Below are positions 51,809-62,099 of a DNA stretch of 64,000 nt, piece by piece (position 1 is the first letter of the stretch; each line of letters opens with the position of its first letter). Origin of the DNA: Oceanobacillus limi (lineage in GTDB: Bacteria; Bacillota; Bacilli; Bacillales; Amphibacillaceae); contig NZ_FOHE01000005.1 of the NCBI RefSeq assembly GCF_900111445.1, positions 1 through 64,000 on the forward strand. The letters are read 5' to 3'. Position numbers and translations under genes: made by a program. The notes below the pieces were generated by a model. It ran no database searches, was not told the DNA's origin, and saw only the letters and a program-made list of their open reading frames with translations.

Positions 51809-53419
51809 ATGAGTCTTAGTGAGACACAGAAAAAAATCGGCCAATTAATGGTATTTGGATTTAAAGGAAAGACGGCAACCCCTGAAATTAAGAAATTAAT
51901 ACGTGAAAAACATATTGGAGGGGTTATTTTATTTGGTAGAAACATAGGGACGCCAGAGGAAATCTATCAATTAACTACAGAATTACAGCGAGAAGCAAGA
52001 GCTGCTGGACATGAAAAGCCGTTACTAATTTGTATCGACCAAGAAAACGGTGTAGTTAGAAGATTGGGAGAGGGATCAACCGTGTTACCAGGCTCTATGC
52101 TACTTGGTGCGACGGGAAAAAGTGAAAATGCCTATATCACTGGTTTATTGACTGGAAGAGAACTGAAACATCTTGGTGTGAACTGGAACCTAGCACCTGT
52201 ATTAGATGTTAATAACAATCCAGAAAATCCTGTCATTGGTGTCCGTTCTTATGGAGAAACTCCTGAAATGGTTTCTGAATTTGGCCTACAAGCCGTAAAA
52301 GGAATGCAGGATGCTGGAATGATCACAACGTTAAAGCACTTTCCTGGTCATGGAGATACAAATGTCGACTCGCATTTAGATCTACCAACAATAGCACATG
52401 ATATGGAACGACTAGAAGAAGTAGAATTAAAACCTTTTATTGATGTTATGGAGTACGGTACAGATACCATTATGTCTGCTCATGTTTATTTTCCAGCTAT
52501 AGAGGATCGGGAGAATGTACCTGCTACACTTTCGAAAAAAGTGATTACCGATCTGTTACGTACAAAACTCGGATTTAACGGTGTTGTAACTACGGATTGT
52601 ATGGAAATGAATGCCATCTCAGAAACGATTGGAACTGCTGCCGGTGGAGTGGAAGCGATAAAGGCTGGTGTTGATTTGATAATGGTGTCCCATTTACAAT
52701 CACGTCAGTACGAAACAATTCATGCAGTGGAAGAAGCTCTAATTAACAGAGAAATTTCCGAGAAAACACTTCATAGTGCCTATGAACGAGTAATGGAGTT
52801 AAAGGACAAATATTTGAGTTGGGAGGATATTCCTCTTAATCAAACACCAGTGGTCTCTGCTGACTTTGGGAGTAAATTTCATGAATGGGAAGCATATGAA
52901 ATTTATAGGCAAGGTATTACGATTGTGAAAAACGAAAATAACCTTGTTCCATTATCACCATTGGACGAAGATCGTCTACTCGTTGTATATCCGCAGAATA
53001 GTTATGCGATGCAGGTGGAAGATCAAAGGTATTCAACGTTTTCACTCGGAGAATCAATTAAAAATAATCATGAAAAAACAGATGTTATTGAACTAACCAA
53101 TCCTCCAACAAAAGAAGAAATCGATAAGGTTGCTGCCAGTGCTTCAAAATATAGTGCTGTAATAATTGGGACATTGACGGTTAAGCCAAATGATACACAA
53201 GTAGAATTAGTGCGGGAAATTAAGCAACAAAACGAATCGGTAATTGTTATTGCAACAAGAAGCCCATACGACATTTCTTATTTACCAGATATTCCAGCAT
53301 ACATAGCAACTTATGAATTTACACATCCAGCACTGATTACGGTTGCAAATGCGCTGTTTGGTAAAGTTCAGGTGAAAGGAAAGTTACCAATTACGTTACC
53401 AAAACGAAGGGATGGTTAA
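51809..53419 (+). CDS. nagZ: Beta-N-acetylglucosaminidase (GH3, NagZ)
   Basis: 536 residues. It removes GlcNAc from GlcNAc-MurNAc compounds. The GH3 signature KHFPGHGDTNVDSHLDLP (about 170-188) and the nucleophile motif TTDCMEMNAIS (Asp about 260) are intact, as is the Asp-His dyad region. A C-terminal domain (about 350-536) resembles that of B. subtilis NagZ. There is no signal peptide: the protein starts MSLSETQKKIGQLMVFGF. B. subtilis NagZ is secreted, so this version points to intracellular hydrolysis. AAAGGAG precedes the ATG. Confidence 0.93.
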   Translation: MSLSETQKKIGQLMVFGFKGKTATPEIKKLIREKHIGGVILFGRNIGTPEEIYQLTTELQREARAAGHEKPLLICIDQENGVVRRLGEGSTVLPGSMLLGATGKSENAYITGLLTGRELKHLGVNWNLAPVLDVNNNPENPVIGVRSYGETPEMVSEFGLQAVKGMQDAGMITTLKHFPGHGDTNVDSHLDLPTIAHDMERLEEVELKPFIDVMEYGTDTIMSAHVYFPAIEDRENVPATLSKKVITDLLRTKLGFNGVVTTDCMEMNAISETIGTAAGGVEAIKAGVDLIMVSHLQSRQYETIHAVEEALINREISEKTLHSAYERVMELKDKYLSWEDIPLNQTPVVSADFGSKFHEWEAYEIYRQGITIVKNENNLVPLSPLDEDRLLVVYPQNSYAMQVEDQRYSTFSLGESIKNNHEKTDVIELTNPPTKEEIDKVAASASKYSAVIIGTLTVKPNDTQVELVREIKQQNESVIVIATRSPYDISYLPDIPAYIATYEFTHPALITVANALFGKVQVKGKLPITLPKRRDG

Positions 53420-53420
53420 C

Positions 53421-54596
53421 ATGCATACCAATCAACGGGTCTCGTATGCGATTGGCCTCATGTCAGGAACTTCATTAGATGGTATTGATGCAGCCATAGT
53501 AAAAATGAAGGATCTCAACGGAAATGTTTCGATGGAACTTATTCATTTTGATACGATTTCTTATGAACAAGAAGTAAAAGACGAAATTTTAAAACTTTGT
53601 GATCCAGAGTCATCAAGGGTTGATAACCTTTCTAGTATGAATATGCTTCTAGGAATTCTCTATGCAGACGCAGCATTAAAGGTTATTAAGGATGTAGGGT
53701 TAGATCCAACTGATATTGACTTGATCAGTTCTCATGGACAAACGATTTTTCATCAACCAAGTGCCATTACAATCGGTAAACATTTGGTAGCATCGACGTT
53801 ACAAATTGGGGATATTGGTGTCATTGCTGAAAAAACTGGGATTACAACGGTAGGAGATTTTCGAACAAGGGATATAGCAGCTGGGGGACAAGGAGCACCA
53901 CTAGTTCCATATGCTGATTATCAATTATTTCAACATGAATCTTTTGGTAGAGTGCTAGTTAATATAGGAGGAATATCAAATATTACTATTCTTCCAAAAG
54001 GTTGTAATGAAAACGCTGTTTTTGCCTATGATACAGGGCCAGGAAACATGATAATAGATTTTTTTGTAGAGAAAATCACAGACGGAAAACGGAGCTACGA
54101 TAAAAATGGGGATATAGCGCGGAAAGGTACGGTACACCAAGAGTGGTTAAGCGAATTGCTTCAACATCCTTATTTTGCAGAACATCCTCCGAAAAGTACT
54201 GGACGGGAAATGTTTGGTAAAGAATATGCTAGTTTCCTTTGGGGTAAAGCGGAAGAGTTAACGATACAGCATGAGGACAAGGTAGCAACAGTAACAGAGC
54301 TAACAGCTATTACACTTACTAATGAAATAAAACAAAACATTGAATTAGCATCCATAAGTGAGGTTTTAATTAGTGGGGGTGGGAGCAAGAACAAGATGTT
54401 AATGGAGCGAATTGATGCGCATCTCCCAAATAATGTTGTCGTAAAAACGACAGATGATTATGGAGTGAATGCAGATGCGAAGGAAGCAATGATCTTTGCA
54501 TTACTTGGTTACCAATGTTTACAAAAAAGAACAAATAACTTACCAGCTGCAACTGGTTCTAAACGTAATGTGGTCATGGGCAAGATAGCATGGTGA
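53421..54596 (+). CDS. anmK: Anhydro-N-acetylmuramic acid kinase
   Basis: 391 residues of the ASKHA fold. AnmK cleaves and phosphorylates 1,6-anhydroMurNAc to MurNAc-6-phosphate. Nucleotide site GLMSGTSLDGIDAAIV, catalytic Asp in GDFRTRDIAAGGQGAPLVP and YDTGPGNMIID are all present. The ATG at 53421 is preferred over 53412, with AAGGGATGG upstream; it follows nagZ at once. The enzyme implies a supply of anhydro sugars, as would be left by lytic transglycosylases such as the SpoIID-like protein next door. Confidence 0.94.
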   Translation: MHTNQRVSYAIGLMSGTSLDGIDAAIVKMKDLNGNVSMELIHFDTISYEQEVKDEILKLCDPESSRVDNLSSMNMLLGILYADAALKVIKDVGLDPTDIDLISSHGQTIFHQPSAITIGKHLVASTLQIGDIGVIAEKTGITTVGDFRTRDIAAGGQGAPLVPYADYQLFQHESFGRVLVNIGGISNITILPKGCNENAVFAYDTGPGNMIIDFFVEKITDGKRSYDKNGDIARKGTVHQEWLSELLQHPYFAEHPPKSTGREMFGKEYASFLWGKAEELTIQHEDKVATVTELTAITLTNEIKQNIELASISEVLISGGGSKNKMLMERIDAHLPNNVVVKTTDDYGVNADAKEAMIFALLGYQCLQKRTNNLPAATGSKRNVVMGKIAW

Positions 54597-54691
54597 GCTT
54601 ACTTTAAGGGGGTGAAGTCAACCTAGTAATCTGTGTAATTGGAAACTTTTATTGAATACTAAAATTACATTTTATGTAGGGGGTAAGAAAA

Positions 54692-56044
54692 TTGAAAGGT
54701 AAAATGACAAAAATTTTGGCTTTATTCATTATGGTTGTACTAATTGGGGTTTTAGCCGCTTGTAATGATGATTCATCTAATACAAACGAAGACGGTGAAT
54801 GGACAGGTAAAATTACTATTTGGGACGGACCACGTTGGGCTCAAGAGGGGGACGACTCTGGTGAAGATGGAGAAGGTAATAAGTATTTTTGGATAGAAGA
54901 AAAGATTGAAGAGTTTGAAGCTGAGCATGAAGGAGTAGAAATTGAATTAGTTCAAGTACCTTGGGCAGAGCTTCCGGATAAATTAGGTGTAAATATTGCA
55001 GGTCAATCATGGCCAGATATTGCTCCAGTTGATATTAGTGGTAGTGCTGTAAGCATTGAACATATCGAACAAGGCGTAATTGAATCTGTAGATGAATACT
55101 TTACAGAAGAAGAGTTAGCTGATTTTTATGATAACGCTTTAGAAGCCTATACGCATGAGGGAAGCTTATATGGGGTGCCGAACTCAGTGACGGTACACTC
55201 TATGTTATTAAATCTAGATCTATTCGAAGAAGCTGGTGTTACACCTCCAGAAAATGGGGAGTGGACGTGGGAAGAGTTTGTTGACACAGCAGAACAGCTT
55301 ACTTTTGATAGGGATGGAGATGGAGAAACGGATGTATATGGATTCTCCACTTACATTCTAGATGGTTATTATGAAGCATGGCCTTTCTTCTATATGGACG
55401 GTGGGCAACCATTAAGTGATGATTTGTCTGAATTTACATTCGATTCCCCAGAAGCAGTTGAAGCAATTCAAAAGCTAGCAGATTTAAAACTTGAGCAAGA
55501 AGTTGCGCCTGTATCCATGGGAGGAGCTGACGTAGGTGGTACGTTCCAAGCGTGGGCAGACGAGGAACAACGCACGGTAGCTATGCAGCCATGGGCAACT
55601 TGGGCAATCACATCAGCTCAAACAGCGTATCCAACAAACTTTATGGTAGCAAACTACCCTACTGGTTCTACAGGTGAACCTGGAACAATTGGTGGAGTTG
55701 GTGGATGGACGATGTTCCACCAAGAAGAAGAAGGTAAGAAAGAAGTTGTAGCTGAATTTATCAAACACATCTCTAATGCAGATGAACAATACCGTATGGC
55801 TAGTGAATATGGAGTATTCCCTGCCTTAGAAAGTGCTGCAGACATGGACCCATATGCGGATAATCCAGAAATGGCAAGGGCACAAGAAATGTCTGATCAA
55901 GTTATCAATTTACCAAGCCATCCAGAATGGAAAAAAATAGATGAAGTCATCCAACGTGAACTTCAATTAGTATTTAATGGCGAAAAAACGGCAGAAGAAG
56001 CCATGGCAGATGCTAAGCCTGAAGTAGAGGAATTACTAGATTAA
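54692..56044 (+). CDS. Sugar-binding lipoprotein of an ABC importer
   Basis: 450-residue family-1 solute-binding protein. The lipoprotein signal has the lipobox LAAC (Cys about 24). The mature part begins with an acidic/Asn linker and has SBP-typical segments GKITIWDGPRW, SWPDIAPVDISGSAV and GGVGGWTMFHQ. Initiation is at TTG 54692 with AGGGGGT 5-8 nt upstream; ATG 54704 is an alternative. The operon context suggests a cell-wall amino-sugar ligand (MurNAc, GlcNAc-MurNAc or muropeptide). A hairpin follows the stop. Confidence 0.88.
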   Translation: MKGKMTKILALFIMVVLIGVLAACNDDSSNTNEDGEWTGKITIWDGPRWAQEGDDSGEDGEGNKYFWIEEKIEEFEAEHEGVEIELVQVPWAELPDKLGVNIAGQSWPDIAPVDISGSAVSIEHIEQGVIESVDEYFTEEELADFYDNALEAYTHEGSLYGVPNSVTVHSMLLNLDLFEEAGVTPPENGEWTWEEFVDTAEQLTFDRDGDGETDVYGFSTYILDGYYEAWPFFYMDGGQPLSDDLSEFTFDSPEAVEAIQKLADLKLEQEVAPVSMGGADVGGTFQAWADEEQRTVAMQPWATWAITSAQTAYPTNFMVANYPTGSTGEPGTIGGVGGWTMFHQEEEGKKEVVAEFIKHISNADEQYRMASEYGVFPALESAADMDPYADNPEMARAQEMSDQVINLPSHPEWKKIDEVIQRELQLVFNGEKTAEEAMADAKPEVEELLD

Positions 56045-56056
56045 CGATTAATAGAA

Positions 56057-56087
56057 GGTAGACTTTAGAGTTCTTCTAGAGTCTACC
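56057..56087 (+). terminator. Attenuating hairpin after the binding-protein gene
   Basis: GGTAGACTTTAGA pairs with TCTAGAGTCTACC (one mismatch), followed by GATTTTCTT. It probably sets the binding protein above the permeases. Confidence 0.75.
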
Positions 56088-56142
56088 GATTTTCTTAAAG
56101 ATTGCAAGCTTTACATATTTCGAACAGCTGGGAGGGAAAAAC

Positions 56143-57057
56143 ATGAAAGGAACAAATGCGTCCATCACTTCTAATAAGAACAAAGGAGTATGGCACTCCA
56201 TGAAAAAAAATTATGCTGCCTACCTGTTCTTGTTACCGAAATTAACGTTGTTTATTGTATTTATAGCAATCCCGGTAGTTTGGGCATTTATTCTATCTTT
56301 TCAGGAATATCAAATTATAGGTGGCAACGAATGGGCTGGATTATCAAATTACTTAAGTGTATTTGAAAGTGAAGCATTTAAGAAAGCACTTCTAAATACA
56401 ACGATTTATACCGCGGTAACTGTTCCCTTTAATGTCATTACTGCGCTAATAGCAGCATCTTTAATTCATTCCTTAGGACGCTTTGCTCAAGGATTTTTCA
56501 GAGCCGCATTCTATCTACCTACAGTAGCCTCTATGGTTATTATTGCAATGGTGTGGAGATGGATGTATAACTATGAATTTGGACTATTTAATTATGTTAT
56601 TGGTTGGTTCGGATTTGAACCTTTGAATTGGTTAGGACAGTCAAACACGGCTTTATGGGCGATCATCATCATGCAAATGCTAATTCCTTTTGGTGTAGGG
56701 ATAATATTATATTTAGCTTCAATGAGTTCAATATCTGAATCTTTATATGAAGCAGCAACAATTGATGGTGCAAATGCATTACAAAAATGGGTTAAAATTA
56801 CCGTTCCAATGCTTAAACCATCCACTGTTTATTTAGTATTACTAAGTACCATTGGTTCGTTCCAGGTATTTACGCAGATTATTTTGATGACTGGTGGGGG
56901 ACCTGGCTATGCGACAGAGACCATCGTGCATTTAATCTATAAAACTGGTTTCAGAGATTTTGAGTTCGGATTAGCTGCGGCACAGTCTGTCGTATTATTC
57001 TTTATTATCTTAGTTATTTCAATTTTACAGTATAGAGCTTTACGTCATGATGAATAG
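56143..57057 (+). CDS. Amino-sugar ABC permease 1
   Basis: 304-residue MalF-like membrane subunit with six predicted helices. The EAA motif is YEAATIDGANALQKWVK. GGGAGGG precedes the ATG at 56143. It follows the binding-protein gene and is 14 bp before the second permease. As with the maltodextrin importer, no ATPase gene is present. Confidence 0.9.
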   Translation: MKGTNASITSNKNKGVWHSMKKNYAAYLFLLPKLTLFIVFIAIPVVWAFILSFQEYQIIGGNEWAGLSNYLSVFESEAFKKALLNTTIYTAVTVPFNVITALIAASLIHSLGRFAQGFFRAAFYLPTVASMVIIAMVWRWMYNYEFGLFNYVIGWFGFEPLNWLGQSNTALWAIIIMQMLIPFGVGIILYLASMSSISESLYEAATIDGANALQKWVKITVPMLKPSTVYLVLLSTIGSFQVFTQIILMTGGGPGYATETIVHLIYKTGFRDFEFGLAAAQSVVLFFIILVISILQYRALRHDE

Positions 57058-57071
57058 GAGGGAAATAAAAG

Positions 57072-58034
57072 ATGAGAAAATTTAGTATAAAAAAGACACT
57101 TATTGTATCACTACTACTGCTATTTTCGATTGTTTCCCTTTTGCCATTATATTGGGTATTCAGTACCTCCTTGCAGTTAAGTAGTTATCAGGATGATGAC
57201 TTAGAAAGAACGACTTCCTATGTTAATGCAAATCCCCCCAAAATGTATCCAATGGGAATACCAGAATACTTCGAGCATTGGGGAAAAGCACGGGAAGCGG
57301 AAAAAAATGATGACCTGGAACAAGCAACCTACCATCGCGATATGATGAGTTATATCGTGGAAGACACGTTCTCAGGATTTAAAAGATTATTCAGCCAAAA
57401 CAGTATGGGAATGTGGTTTTTTAACAGCTTATATATAGGGATTGTTGTTACAGTAGGTGTGTTATTATTTGATTCCATGGCAGGTTACGTACTAGCCAAG
57501 AAGCGATTTCCAGGTAGGAATATTATCTTTTGGTTAATTATTTCTACAATGATGATCCCTTCGCAAGTAACCTTAGTTCCAATGTTTATAATGGTTCGCG
57601 ATTTAGGTTTAATGGATACTCACTGGGCATTGATATTACCTGATTTATCCATGGTATTTGGTGTTTTCTTAATGCGACAGTTTATGTATTCCATTCCGGA
57701 TGAATTAATTGAAGCAGCGAAAATTGATGGGGCAAGTGAATGGAGAACGTACTGGAGTATTGTACTTCCACTTGCGAAGCCAGGATTAGCTGCATTAGGT
57801 ATATTTACTTTCATGAACGTATGGAACTCATTCTTATGGCCAATTATTGTTTTAAATAGTGCGAACTTATATACCCTACCTGTTGGATTGAAAACATTAC
57901 AAGATGCAAACCTTGCAGACTTTAAACTATTAATGAGTGGTGCAGCAATTGCTGCAATCCCAATGATTATTGTCTTCTTAATATTCCAGCGTCATTTTGT
58001 TAAAGGGTTAACATTAGGTGGGGTAAAAGAATAA
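57072..58034 (+). CDS. Amino-sugar ABC permease 2
   Basis: 320-residue MalG-like subunit. The EAA motif is IEAAKIDGASEWRTYWS; it ends FVKGLTLGGVKE. An extracytoplasmic insertion of about 60 polar residues (35-100, with EREAEK-like repeats) after helix 1 is larger than in typical MalG proteins. AGGAGG precedes the ATG. Confidence 0.9.
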   Translation: MRKFSIKKTLIVSLLLLFSIVSLLPLYWVFSTSLQLSSYQDDDLERTTSYVNANPPKMYPMGIPEYFEHWGKAREAEKNDDLEQATYHRDMMSYIVEDTFSGFKRLFSQNSMGMWFFNSLYIGIVVTVGVLLFDSMAGYVLAKKRFPGRNIIFWLIISTMMIPSQVTLVPMFIMVRDLGLMDTHWALILPDLSMVFGVFLMRQFMYSIPDELIEAAKIDGASEWRTYWSIVLPLAKPGLAALGIFTFMNVWNSFLWPIIVLNSANLYTLPVGLKTLQDANLADFKLLMSGAAIAAIPMIIVFLIFQRHFVKGLTLGGVKE

Positions 58035-58040
58035 CCATGC

Positions 58041-58083
58041 ACATTTTATGAATGGCTTTTGTTCTTGACAAAAGCCAAAATGT
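58041..58083 (+). promoter_or_regulatory. Stem-loop before namZ
   Basis: GGCTTTTGT (58054-58062) pairs perfectly with ACAAAAGCC (58068-58076), extended by ACATTTT/AAAATGT. The stem ends 19 nt before the namZ ATG. It may moderate read-through or translation. Confidence 0.6.
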
Positions 58084-58101
58084 TCTTAGGAGTGACCTGT
58101 A

Positions 58102-59250
58102 ATGAAACTAGGACTTGATATATTCTTAGAAAAAAATTATGAAGATTATATAGGAAAACGGATCGGTTTAGTTACAAATATGACAGGTGTGAATAAGAGA
58201 TTAACACCATCAATTGATTTGTTTTTTGAACATCCGGATATTGATCTAGTTGCACTATATGCTCCAGAGCATGGCATACGAGGAGATGCAAAAGAAGGGC
58301 AGAAAGTGGAATCGATAGTCGATCCAATTACGAATCTTTCAGTTCACAGTCTGTATGGATTGACCAAAAAACCAACGAAGGAAATGCTTGATAATATAGA
58401 TGTTCTTGTTTTTGATTTGCAGGATATCGGATCTCGGTATTACACATTCATTTATACAATGGCCTATGTGATGGAAGCGTGTAAAGAACTTGATAAGGAA
58501 TTTGTTGTGTTAGATCGACCTAATCCAATTTCAGGTGAAAAGATCGAAGGCAATTTAATAGAGGAGGATGTCCAATCATTTGTAGGTCTTTTTCCGATAC
58601 CTAATCGTCATGGTATGACAATCGGGGAGATTGCTCATTTATTCAAAGGGGAATTCGGATTGAAATGCAATTTGACCGTTATTCCAATGGAAGGTTGGGA
58701 AAGGAATCAGTACTTCGATGATACGGATTTATTTTGGGTAGCCCCATCTCCTAATACAACAAACATCGATATGGCAATCTTATATCCCGGAACCTGTTTG
58801 ATTGAGGGAACTAACTTATCAGAAGGTCGAGGAACGACTAGGCCTTTTGAGTATATCGGTGCACCGTTTATAGACGGGTATCGGTTGGCAAAGAATTTTA
58901 ATGAACAGAAACTTTCTGGAGTCCTAGCAAGACCTACATCATTTATTCCGACATATCAAAAGCATAAAGATGAAATATGTGGGGGGATTCAGTTACATAT
59001 TGTCGATCGTGGGAACTTTAATGCTTTTGAAACAGGTGTTGTATTAATTGAATTAGTTGCAACAATGTATCCAAACGATTTTTATTTCTTAAAACATGAA
59101 AATGGGAAATACTTTTTTGACCTACTAGCTGGAACAAAGCGGTTGCGGGATCTCTTGTTAAAAGGGGATACTGAGGCATTCCTACTGTCATGTAAGGAAG
59201 AAGTGAAGACTTTTCACAACCAAAGGGAACCATATCTTTTATACAATTAG
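58102..59250 (+). CDS. namZ: DUF1343 exo-beta-N-acetylmuramidase
   Basis: 382 residues of the DUF1343/NamZ family, which cleaves MurNAc from the non-reducing end of MurNAc-GlcNAc. Recognised segments: [52 protein letters not shown] and [19 protein letters not shown]. The protein starts [16 protein letters not shown] without a signal peptide, in contrast to the secreted B. subtilis NamZ. Together with the leaderless NagZ this suggests the disaccharide is imported intact and split inside. It lies 11 bp upstream of murQ. Confidence 0.92.
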   Translation: MKLGLDIFLEKNYEDYIGKRIGLVTNMTGVNKRLTPSIDLFFEHPDIDLVALYAPEHGIRGDAKEGQKVESIVDPITNLSVHSLYGLTKKPTKEMLDNIDVLVFDLQDIGSRYYTFIYTMAYVMEACKELDKEFVVLDRPNPISGEKIEGNLIEEDVQSFVGLFPIPNRHGMTIGEIAHLFKGEFGLKCNLTVIPMEGWERNQYFDDTDLFWVAPSPNTTNIDMAILYPGTCLIEGTNLSEGRGTTRPFEYIGAPFIDGYRLAKNFNEQKLSGVLARPTSFIPTYQKHKDEICGGIQLHIVDRGNFNAFETGVVLIELVATMYPNDFYFLKHENGKYFFDLLAGTKRLRDLLLKGDTEAFLLSCKEEVKTFHNQREPYLLYN

Positions 59251-59261
59251 GATGGGATGAG

Positions 59262-60194
59262 ATGAGCAAATTATCAACACTGACAACAGAACAAAGAAAT
59301 GACAAGACTAAATCCATCGATAATATGACTACAGCAGAAATATTAACTACTATTAACGATGAAGATAGAAAAGTAGCAACAGCAATTCAGAAAGTTATAC
59401 CACAAGTAGAAGCAACCGTTGAAGCTGTCTATCAATCATTAAAAAATGGTGGAAGATTATTTTATGTCGGTGCTGGAACAAGTGGTAGATTAGGTATATT
59501 AGACGCAGTTGAATGTCCTCCAACTTATAGTACTCCTCCAGAGCTTGTTCAAGCTGTCATGGCAGGAGGAACGAAAGCAATTGAGAAGGCTGTGGAGGGT
59601 GCAGAGGATAGTGAAACTTTAGGTGCGAATGACCTTAAAGAAAGGAATGTAACGGAGCTAGATGTTGTGATAGGTATAGCAGCGAGCGGGAGAACACCAT
59701 ACGTAATCGGTGCTCTAAAGTATGCAAAGGAAATTGGAGCAAGTACGGCGAGTCTCTCGAGTAATGAAGGTTCCATGATTAGTAGATTTGCAGATATTAA
59801 TATTGAAGTGCTAACTGGTCCAGAAGTTATTACTGGGTCAACGAGAATGAAGGCAGCAACCGCGCATAAACTCATATTGAATATGATCACGACAACGACG
59901 ATGATTAAGATTGGAAAAGTATATGAGAACTTAATGGTGGATGTCAAAGTTAGTAATCAAAAATTAAAGGAACGAGCAATCAGTATTGTTTCGACAATTA
60001 CAGATGTTTCCTATGAACGAGCGAAGGAAACGCTGAAAAAGACCAATTTTGAAGTCAAACCCGCAATTGTCATGATAAAAGCAAATACATCTTTGAATAA
60101 AGCAAAACATTCCATTCAAAAGGCAGATGGGTTTGTACGGAAAGCGATTGATTTAGCACTATCAGGGGGAGTGGGAGAAAATGGTCAATTATAG
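59262..60194 (+). CDS. murQ: N-acetylmuramic acid 6-phosphate etherase
   Basis: 310 residues with a SIS domain. It removes the D-lactyl ether from MurNAc-6P to give GlcNAc-6P and lactate. Motifs: [35 protein letters not shown], and [17 protein letters not shown]; the catalytic Glu in DAVECPPTY is present. Its 3' end overlaps the next gene by 14 bp. It is the central step shared by MurNAc and anhydroMurNAc routes. Confidence 0.96.
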   Translation: MSKLSTLTTEQRNDKTKSIDNMTTAEILTTINDEDRKVATAIQKVIPQVEATVEAVYQSLKNGGRLFYVGAGTSGRLGILDAVECPPTYSTPPELVQAVMAGGTKAIEKAVEGAEDSETLGANDLKERNVTELDVVIGIAASGRTPYVIGALKYAKEIGASTASLSSNEGSMISRFADINIEVLTGPEVITGSTRMKAATAHKLILNMITTTTMIKIGKVYENLMVDVKVSNQKLKERAISIVSTITDVSYERAKETLKKTNFEVKPAIVMIKANTSLNKAKHSIQKADGFVRKAIDLALSGGVGENGQL

Positions 60195-61128
60195 AAGTTA
60201 TCTTCCAGGGGATGAGATACTTATTATTAACTTATGGAATCGTACTTTACAAAATGATCCAATAACCTTAAAACGTTTTCGTCATCTAGTGCTTCTAGAT
60301 GCCAACTTTGATCCAAAGGGGATGCAGCTTGCCTTTCAGGGTGATAAGCTAATAGGGTGTGTTTACGCGGTGCGCAGACTATTACCCATGTACGGAGATG
60401 ATTTAGAAACGGAAAATGGTTGGATGCCGTTCTTTTTCGTGGATGAAGAACACCGTAAATCTGGTGTTGGATCCCAGTTAATTGAAAATGCGGTTACATT
60501 TTTAAAGGGTAATGGAAGAAAAAATGTATTTTTCGCATCCTATGCTCCGAATTATATCCTGCCCGGCTTGGATGAAGAAAATTATCCCGAAGCTTATCAA
60601 TTCTTGCTTAAACAAGGATTCGATAAACTATACTCTCCGGTTGCAATGGATCGTAGTTTGGTGGATTATAGACTTCCAAAAGAGATTATTCATTTAAAAA
60701 CAAAACGAGAACAAGAAGGTTATTCTATTAATAATGCACAGGATAAAGACCTTTATGAAGTTATCCAGTTTGCTAACGAGAAATTTAACCCAGATTGGGG
60801 AAGAGCTATTCGAGAAGGAATTCTACAAGGCCTCCCATTAGATCGTATTCTTATTGCTCGCCACAAAGGTAAACTCGTTGGTTTTTGTATTTATGGTGGC
60901 TATGAAGGGGTACCTGAGCGCTTTGGTCCTTTCGGGGTTGATCCGAATCAACAAGGGAAAGGGCTTGGAAAACTAATCTTGAATGAATGCTTGAATAATA
61001 TGAAGGCAGAAGGTTTACATAGTGCCTGGTTTCTGTGGACAGGTGAAACAAGTTCTGCTGGACATTTATACAAAAAAACTGGTTTTCATATAACAAGAAA
61101 GTTCCACGTTATGCGTAAAGAAATATAA
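60181..61128 (+). CDS. Tandem-GNAT acetyltransferase
   Basis: 315 residues. Two GNAT-like halves: an N-terminal half with [19 protein letters not shown] (acetyl-CoA motif A) and a C-terminal half with [20 protein letters not shown]. The first 14 bp overlap murQ, so the two are co-translated. The substrate may be an amino sugar (for example re-acetylation of glucosamine) or a protein; this is not readable from sequence. A partial paralogous gene lies at 63067. Confidence 0.85.
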   Translation: MVNYRSYLPGDEILIINLWNRTLQNDPITLKRFRHLVLLDANFDPKGMQLAFQGDKLIGCVYAVRRLLPMYGDDLETENGWMPFFFVDEEHRKSGVGSQLIENAVTFLKGNGRKNVFFASYAPNYILPGLDEENYPEAYQFLLKQGFDKLYSPVAMDRSLVDYRLPKEIIHLKTKREQEGYSINNAQDKDLYEVIQFANEKFNPDWGRAIREGILQGLPLDRILIARHKGKLVGFCIYGGYEGVPERFGPFGVDPNQQGKGLGKLILNECLNNMKAEGLHSAWFLWTGETSSAGHLYKKTGFHITRKFHVMRKEI

Positions 61129-61165
61129 ATCACCCGAATACTAAAGGAGAAAGAGAGCTGATACT

Positions 61166-62035
61166 ATGTCATTTATGACTGGGGGACTTGTGATGCTTAC
61201 AGAAATGCTGCCTTTATTACCTCCATCTGAGAAAAAAATAGCTTCATATATTATTGAAAACCCGGAAGAAGCTGTCACCTTAACAGCACTAGAATTAGGG
61301 AAAAGAAGTTCAACTAGCGGGGCAGCGGTAATTAGACTTTGTAAATCTTTGGATTTAAAAGGTTTTCAAGATTTGAAGTTTCGGATTGCAGGTGACCTTC
61401 AGAAAACAAATGATCAAGGCTTTCGCGATGTAGAACCTAATGAACCCTTGCCATCCATTATTGAGAAGATGACCAATAATAGTATTCAAACAATACGTGA
61501 GACAGTAGAACTATTAAGCACAGATGAGCTAAAGAAAGCAGTTGATTTATTAAGGAATGCTAATAAAATTCATTTTATTGGTGTGGGTGCTTCCGGCATT
61601 ATAGCACATGATGCCCAACAAAAATTTCTCCGTATTAATAAAATGGCTTACGCATTCTCTGACATTCACATGGCTGCAACTTTGGTCGCGAATGCAGAAC
61701 AGGGAGATGTCGTTGTTGGCATTTCTTTTTCAGGGGAAACCCAAGAAGTTGCAAATGTATTAGAACTTGCTAAACGAAATAATATTAAAACGATCAGTTT
61801 AACTCGATATGGAAGCTCTAACGTCACAGAACAAGCAGATATACGTTTATATACGTCAGCAACTAAGGAGCCTACCTTCCGCAGTGGTGCGACATCTTCA
61901 CGTATTGCACAATTGCAGGTGATTGATATTTTATTTATGTGTGTTGCATCTCTGCAATATGATCAAACTGTAAAACATATCGATACAACAAGAGACGCAA
62001 TTGATTTTTTAACCAAAAACGGAAAACGAAAGTAA
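61166..62035 (+). CDS. murR: RpiR-family regulator, MurR-like
   Basis: 289 residues. N-terminal RpiR HTH (LPPSEKKIASYIIENPEEA through SSTSGAAVIRLCKSLDLKGF) and a C-terminal SIS domain (INKIHFIGVGASGIIAHDAQ; ISFSGETQEVANVLELAK) that binds phosphosugars. In B. subtilis MurR responds to MurNAc-6P. The start is uncertain: ATG 61166, 61175 or 61193; GGGGGACTTGTG before 61193 looks like a good site. Its position in the operon supports control of this cluster. Confidence 0.9.
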   Translation: MSFMTGGLVMLTEMLPLLPPSEKKIASYIIENPEEAVTLTALELGKRSSTSGAAVIRLCKSLDLKGFQDLKFRIAGDLQKTNDQGFRDVEPNEPLPSIIEKMTNNSIQTIRETVELLSTDELKKAVDLLRNANKIHFIGVGASGIIAHDAQQKFLRINKMAYAFSDIHMAATLVANAEQGDVVVGISFSGETQEVANVLELAKRNNIKTISLTRYGSSNVTEQADIRLYTSATKEPTFRSGATSSRIAQLQVIDILFMCVASLQYDQTVKHIDTTRDAIDFLTKNGKRK

Positions 62036-62099
62036 GAAAGCAGAGATAAAAAGAGCTATCATCACGGTGGCTCCTTTTTTCTTAATGGGGGAATTGTTT

